Shown here one piece after another: positions 59,198-64,000 of a DNA stretch of 64,000 nucleotides; within the stretch, counting starts at the first letter, position 1; each line of letters begins with the position of its first letter. Under the pieces are notes generated by a model, which saw nothing but the letters and a program-made list of their open reading frames with translations, searched no databases and was not told where the DNA came from. Source of the DNA: Ryuthela nishihirai (Eukaryota; Arthropoda; Arachnida; Araneae; Heptathelidae); NCBI GenBank assembly GCA_038380435.1, contig JAWZYU010000013.1:8507901-8571900 (forward strand). Reading direction: 5' to 3'. The position numbers were made by a program, and so were the translations under genes.

Positions 59198-59288
59198 CCA
59201 GAAAATATTCTTCTAGATGATGATTTTAATATAAAGTTGACTGATTTTGGCTTTGCACAAGTTGTAACTCCTAATGAAAGGTTATTTG
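59198..59288 (+). CDS. PhKG: Phosphorylase kinase gamma, coding exon 6 (DFG motif)
   Basis: A 91-base exon encodes residues 156-185 plus one base. PENILLDDD completes the catalytic loop (Asn158 is the metal ligand), and [10 protein letters not shown] carries the Mg-binding DFG at residues 171-173. TPNERLF begins the activation segment. In vertebrate PhK gamma this segment carries an acidic residue where other kinases are phosphorylated, giving constitutive activity. That exact position falls at or past the exon end here. The acceptor is TTATTTAG ending at 59197 and the donor is G/GTAAGT at 59289. I see no downstream exon with the expected CGTP..APE motif before 64000, so the rest of the kinase and the calmodulin-binding tail lie beyond the window. 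Confidence 0.96.
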
Positions 59289-59789
59289 GTAAGTATGTTG
59301 AAAGGAAAGTGTAAAATAAGTTCATACAAATATTTTGTGATGTTTTAATTTATAATTAGGTTCATGAGAATTTTAGCTGTCACAGGGTGTTAGCAATTAT
59401 AGAATAGTGATCTATTGTAACTAATTCATCATACTTAACCAATAATATGCCAAGTTTCTATCAATGAATTCTGCTGGGTGGCCAAATTAAATTTTAAATG
59501 TTTCAGTAAAAATATCTTAAAACCCTATCTTCAGTAATTAATAAACAGAAATAGGCTATGTGCATAAAAAAAAATTAATTCTGATAATAAAATAATCAAA
59601 ATTCAAAGGAAAGGAAATGCTGCTAAAAGTTTTTGCATTTTTTTTGTTAGTAATAAAGTATACATTTTACTGATTTTCTTTTTTCGTTTTAATTTCAATA
59701 ATTTTTTTTACAATTTTGTAATTTTTCCTACATTATTTTATTAGTCAATATAAGATAATATTTTAATTAAATAAATAGTTATGGGAAAC
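59289..59789 (+). other. Intron 6 start, nothing recognised
   Basis: AT-rich intron after kinase exon 6, with long A and T runs. No element or coding signal found. Confidence 0.5.
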
Positions 59790-60062
59790 AATTATTGTTG
59801 ACAGTGCAGGATTTGAACTCACAACTCTCCGGATCATGCTAGAACACTCTACCAACCATTGGATGATAATTGGTTTCCACAATGTGACCTTTATATCTTT
59901 TGCTGAATTTGGTAGTTCTTGTGCCAGCTACAGGGAAAGGCAACTTATTTTCCACTCGTTGCTAGTGAATCAGATGTTAATGAGAAAGGTCGGTTTAACA
60001 GTAGAGCTCTCTGACATGTATCTGGAGAGTCATGGGTTCGAATCCTGCGCTATCAATAATAA
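59790..60062. mobile_element. tRNA-armed element, locus 3
   Basis: Inverted tRNA-like ends. The minus-strand unit at about 59800-59868 has complement TTGGTAGAGTGTTCTAGC (A-box side) and GAGTTCAAATCCTGC (B-box side). The plus-strand unit at about 60000-60052 has CTCTGACATGTATCTGGAGA and GGGTTCGAATCCTGC. Between them is about 130 bp whose 3' part (ATCAGATGTTAATGAGAAAG) is the complement of the locus 2 core. No coding potential. Confidence 0.65.
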
Positions 60063-60723
60063 TCTTTTCTACATAATTATTTATTGAATTCTATATTTAT
60101 AGGTAATCTGTGTTTTTACTGTGGATTAATTGGATCTGACCATTACCTTGTTAAAAGTGTATTGCAACTTAAACTTAAGAAGTGTTGTGTGAAGGTTAAA
60201 AACATTATCTTTAAAACTGAAGCTCTGAAAGACTCAGTTATAGCTAAAGCTTACCATGATAGGTTACTTAGTCATTATGGTTTGCTTACTACTGAAGTTG
60301 AGGAAGAATAGGACCATTTTAAACAGGTGTTTTTGGAAACAGTACTCTTTTATGAAAAAAGGAGCAGAGGAGGCAGAATTATTTGAGAGATAAGGCACTT
60401 GAGCTTATTTCAGAAGGAAAGAACTGCAGGAATGTCCTTAATTAATACCCTACTAGTCCTAGTAGAAAGCATTACAGAGAGCTTAATAAATGTGTAAAGG
60501 ATCAGTTAGCTGCTGATAAGAATCTTTGGCTTGATGGCTTGGCTGACAAAGCTGAGGAAGCAGTTAGACAGCACAACAGCAGAGAGTGTACCAGATAGTT
60601 AATGTTTTATGTGGTAGAAAACGGACAGGCATACAAGGATTGCAAAATAAACAAGGTAAGGTTATAGAAGGTGAGGATTCTGTCATGGCTAGGTGGGCTG
60701 AACATTTCAGTGATGTTCTAAAC

Positions 60724-61127
60724 CAGTGGTTCTCAACCTTTATGCTTCACATACCCCCTGGAAATGTATATGTAACTAGCGTACCCCTAATTTAGATAGA
60801 TAAAACTATAGTTATAGTATAATAGCCGTCCCATGGCCGAGTGGTTAGCATGCTTGGCTACTGATCTAAGGGACCGGGTTTGAGCCCCGGGTAAGGCATG
60901 GATGTGTGTGTTGTTTTTCTGCTGAGGTCCTGCCATCCTCACAGACCTTCTGCTATGGCATATAAACTGACAGGCTCCTGTCAGACCTCTGTGGCAAGCA
61001 GCTGCTTGAGGGGGTATTTATAGTATAATAATGCCAACTGTGACTTCGTTACTATATCTAGCAAATTTTGAGCTCTCATGGCATACCCCAAAAAATTTTA
61101 CCACATACCCCATGTTGAGAACCCCTG
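60724..61127. mobile_element. hAT-type MITE with nested S2 SINE
   Basis: 404 bp. Ends CAGTGGTTCTCAACCTTTAT (left) and, as complement, CAGGGGTTCTCAACATGGGG (right). A perfect 8-bp target-site duplication TTCTAAAC is at 60716-60723 and 61128-61135. No transposase. An S2 SINE at 60825-61017 accounts for about half its length. Confidence 0.95.
60825..61017 (+). mobile_element. S2 tRNA-derived SINE inside the MITE
   Basis: Complete S2: CATGGCCGAGTGGTTAGCAT (A box), CGGGTTTGAGCCCCGG (B box), CTGACAGGCTCCTGTCAG. Perfect 13-bp duplication TTATAGTATAATA at 60812-60824 and 61018-61030. Confidence 0.95.
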
Positions 61128-62228
61128 TTCTAAACAATGTGGTTAGGTAGGTCTACTCCCTTTGTTTGTAATGATGATAGATGCATTACTGGCTTTAATG
61201 TTGGCCCTATAACACAATCTGAAGTTATTTTGGCTGTTTCTAAACTTAAACTTCATAAATCCCCAGGTGTAGATGAAATTACTATGGAAATGCTTAGAGC
61301 TGGGAATGTTTCAGTTATCACTTGGATGACTGAAATTTTGAATATCTTTTATGATAAAGGCATGGTTCCTAAGGATTTTATCAGAGCTATTGTTATCCCT
61401 ATTTTCAAAAAAGGTGATCGCAGTGCTTGTGATAACTATAGGGGGGTATCAGCCTACTCTCTGTTCCAGGGAAAGTTCTTTGCATAATTGTGCTTAATAG
61501 AATTAAGAATCTGGTTGGCAGTCAATTGCGTGATGAGCAATGTGGATTCAGAAGTGGTAGGGGATGTGTAGATCAGATATTTTCACTTAGGCAGATTCTT
61601 GAGAAATGTTAAGTTTCAGAAACCTTTGGTTGCTAGCTTTGCCGATTTCAAAAAGGCTTTCGACTCTGTTGGTCATCATAATTTGTGGTTGAGTGTGAGA
61701 TCATATGTCCTGTGTGAGAGTTGGTACTTCTTGCAGCGACTGGTTTAGCATTGCTAGTGGAGTTAGACTAGACAAGGTTGCATTTTATCTCCTTTTCTGT
61801 TGAGTTTGGTTATTGATTATGTTATGTGAAATTCACTTCAAGGAAAAGATTTTGGCCTTAAATGATCTGGAGATAAGAAAATTTCTGATTTAGGTTATGC
61901 TGATGATTTTAGCCCTTTTGGCAAATCATGCTGATGAGATGAACTCTTTAATTCGAGCTGTTGATAAGACTGGTAGTAGAGTAGGTTTGGTTATAAACAG
62001 AGAGAAAACTAAAGTGATGAAAATTGGTCAGGCAGGCTGTGATTCTGTTAATCTGAATGGTTGCAGTCTTGAGCAGGTGTCACAATTTAATTATCTTGGG
62101 AGCTATGTAACAGATACTGGTGAAGTGTGGCATGAGATTAACAAATTAATAGGGATTGCTGCCGGGACGTTTAAGAATCTATGGAGAGTGTGGAGAAATA
62201 GGCATATGCACCTAAAGACTAAAATTAG

Positions 62229-62361
62229 CGAATAATTATTATTAAACTCAACTGATTAAGTATCCACTAATAATTTCCACCCTGTAAATTGATTCAAATA
62301 TTCAAAGACAATTTTTCCTCTATATATTTGAATCAATTTACAGAGTGGAAATTATTAGTGG
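62229..62361 (-). mobile_element. Hairpin element, locus 4 (core-less form of locus 1)
   Basis: 133 bp within LINE copy I. 13-bp flanking repeat with one mismatch (AGACTAAAATTAG 62216-62228, AGACTGAAATTAG 62362-62374). Arms of 38 bp (62264-62301, 62324-62361, one mismatch) match the outer arms of locus 1. The 35-base tail lies on the left, so the element is inverted relative to locus 1. The tRNA-like part is absent. Confidence 0.85.
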
Positions 62362-62837
62362 AGACTGAAATTAGACTGTGTAATAGTTTGGTTCTTTCTA
62401 GGGTTAGTTATGGTACTGAAACTTGGACACTGTGTAAACAAGATAACAGGAAACTAGAATGTTTTGATTCTAGATGCTTATGCAATATCTTGGGTATTAG
62501 GTGGTTTAACTTTGTAACTAATGATGAGGTTAGGCAAAGGAGTTGTCAACCTCCTTTAAGCAGCATATTGTGCAGAGAGAGACTGTTAGTTTGGCCATGT
62601 TGCCCATATGGATAATTATAGATTGGCGAATAGGGTTATGAACAGTGTGCCTAGAAGCCTTAGAAGGATAGGGAGACCTGGGATGTGGTGGGCAGACAAT
62701 GTCAAACAGGACCTTGTTAGAATTAGTGGGCAGATGCAGCAGATATAGCTCAGGATGATATGCTTGGAGAGCTAAATTGCATGGTCTGGTTGGACCTCCG
62801 TAGCCCATGGCTGCTTGAGGTTGATGATGATGATGAT

Positions 62838-63312
62838 GTAACAAATATTGTGATGTGCAGCATAAGATTAACAGATGAGTAGGGATTGCTGCTGGGACTT
62901 CTAAGAATCTATGGAGAGTGTGGAGAAATAGGCATATACATCTAAAGACTAAAATTAGACTGTATAATAGTTCTTTGAGAGAGTTAGTTATGGTAGTAAA
63001 ACTTGGACCCTTTGCAAATAGTAAACTTCATGCTTTTGATACTAGATGCTTATGCAATTTTTTGGGATTAAGTAGTTCAACTTTGTAAGTAATGATAAGG
63101 CTATGAATAGTGTACCTAAAGGCCTCCTCAGAAAGAGAGGGAAACCTAGGATTCAGTGAGCAGACAGTGTCAAACAGAACTTCATTAGAATTGATCTACA
63201 GTGGTGTCCAGATGCAGCAGATGTTGCTCAGGACAGATGTATTTGGGGAAATAAATTGCACAATCTGGTTGGGCCTCCATAGCCCATGGCTGCTTGAGGA
63301 TGATGGTGATGA
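62838..63312 (+). mobile_element. RTE-like LINE 3' fragment, copy J
   Basis: A second LINE 3' end directly after copy I's GAT tail. It starts at ATGTAACAAATATTGTGATG (consensus GTAACAGATACTGGTGATG) and ends GGCTGCTTGAGGATGATGGT near 63312. A short, frame-broken C-terminal domain is visible. Confidence 0.85.
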
Positions 63313-64000
63313 ATATTTTACTTAGTGCTTAAATCTTCCATTTTAATTTTTTTTATTTCCATATGCACCCTAACTATTGTGTAGCATCAGAATTTTAGTG
63401 ATTGCCAAGCTAGACATAAGAATGCATGCTGCAAAAAATTTATTTTGATTAAAAAATGGTAAATGTAAATCTAAGAGTTAAAGGATTGAGAAAAAAAATC
63501 AAATATTCCTCATCATATGAAACGTAACTGAATCATTGAATTGAGATCAAATCCACGTGTATTACGTTTGCATTACTTCTGCAGAATTTTTTTTTCAGAA
63601 ATGAAGTATCCTTATACACTATATTGCAAAAAGTGTCCAGATACTTTCATGTTAATTGAACAAATAGTGACATTCAAATCTACCTAACTTTGAAAATAAG
63701 CTTTTTATGGAAAAAAGTCACTAGACATAAATTGAAGATCTTGGTCAGAGTTCTCTAAATCTCTATTTTCTATAATATTAAACTAATATTTAAATTGTTA
63801 TGGAAGCTGAAATGTTTAAGTGAAATTTTTGCTAGTTTTGAAAATTTGCTTCAAAAAGTTAAATCACAACTGTTATAACAAGTTGTTTGCAATATAAATG
63901 CAATATTTGAATTTTGTGTACAGATTTTTGAAGTTTTCATCAATTTGGGGGTGGGGGGGAATGTTTTGGAAGTGTGGTGTGTGGTATCTGTTGTTAAATA
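63313..64000 (+). other. Intron 6 end of window, nothing recognised
   Basis: AT-rich sequence running to the window edge. No further kinase exon, transposon end or RNA gene recognised. Confidence 0.55.

Larger units (their letters stand above)
60128..62837 (+). mobile_element. RTE-like LINE copy I, with hAT MITE and hairpin insertions
   Basis: From the end of the endonuclease (GSDHYLVKSVLQLKLKKC) through the RT fingers (LHKSPGVDEITMEMLRAGNV at 61240-61300, then VIPIFKKGDRSACDNYRG). A palm remnant FGYADDF-like stretch near 61895 is out of frame. NREKTKVMKIGQAGCDSVNL (61897-62235) and the C-terminal VSYGTETWTLCKQDNRKLEC (62289-62615) follow. The tail is GATGATGATGATG at 62823-62836. Insertions at 60724-61127 and 62229-62361 interrupt it. 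Confidence 0.9.

Noticed and set aside
59289..64000. Search for the next kinase exon (CGTP..LAPE block)
   Set aside because: No plus-strand frame with this motif behind an acceptor site was found; the exon should lie beyond the window.

Overview
The window is from a metazoan nuclear genome, most likely an arthropod (my guess is chelicerate-like). It is AT-rich, with very long introns and dense, nested transposable elements. I recognise one host gene, on the plus strand: the catalytic gamma subunit of phosphorylase kinase (PhKG-like). Six coding exons (2119-2216, 9230-9402, 21179-21233, 30100-30165, 46677-46749, 59198-59288) have GT/AG boundaries and compatible phases. They join into about 185 residues covering the kinase N-lobe through the DFG motif. 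The exons total 556 bases, under 1% of the window. The last exon ends mid-codon, so the gene continues to the right.

Almost everything else is intronic transposon. (1) An RTE-like LINE (AP endonuclease plus reverse transcriptase, about 3.6 kb, GAT-rich 3' tail) has many broken copies: 1-466, 3930-6350, 17476-21079, 30372-33702, 36511-41550, 43837-44838 and 60128-63312. (2) A larger LINE with zinc-knuckle gag, AP endonuclease, RT and RNase H (I/Jockey-like) has three copies: 22856-28588, 49022-57290, and a complete-length one at 50820-56475 nested in the second with a 12-bp target-site duplication (TSD). (3) A tRNA-derived SINE (called S1 here, about 389 bp) has at least eight near-complete or degraded copies, several with clear TSDs. 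(4) A second tRNA-derived SINE (S2, about 195 bp) is also present. (5) An LTR retrotransposon (12234-17475) has gag but no pol, and a solo LTR of the same family lies at 6470-7164. (6) DNA transposons: hAT (37950-41388), a hAT MITE (60724-61127), Tc1-like elements (9641-11016 and about 44990-45730), mariner relics (2735-3500 and 57580-58808), and TTAA-flanked piggyBac-like pieces. (7) A Penelope-like relic carries a GIY-YIG-type motif (34100-35140).

The least familiar signal is a set of short elements whose two ends carry tRNA-like sequence in opposite orientation (1296-1708, 31690-32489, 59790-60062), plus a core-less hairpin version (62229-62361). The two best-bounded copies have 13-bp TSDs and share a 35-nt tail on one end only. 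This suggests a hairpin-forming retroposon rather than an ordinary inverted-repeat DNA transposon.

The elements do not work together as a system. They record successive insertions into the introns of one conserved metabolic kinase gene. Element names follow recognised protein motifs and termini; clade assignments come from memory and were not checked against a database.
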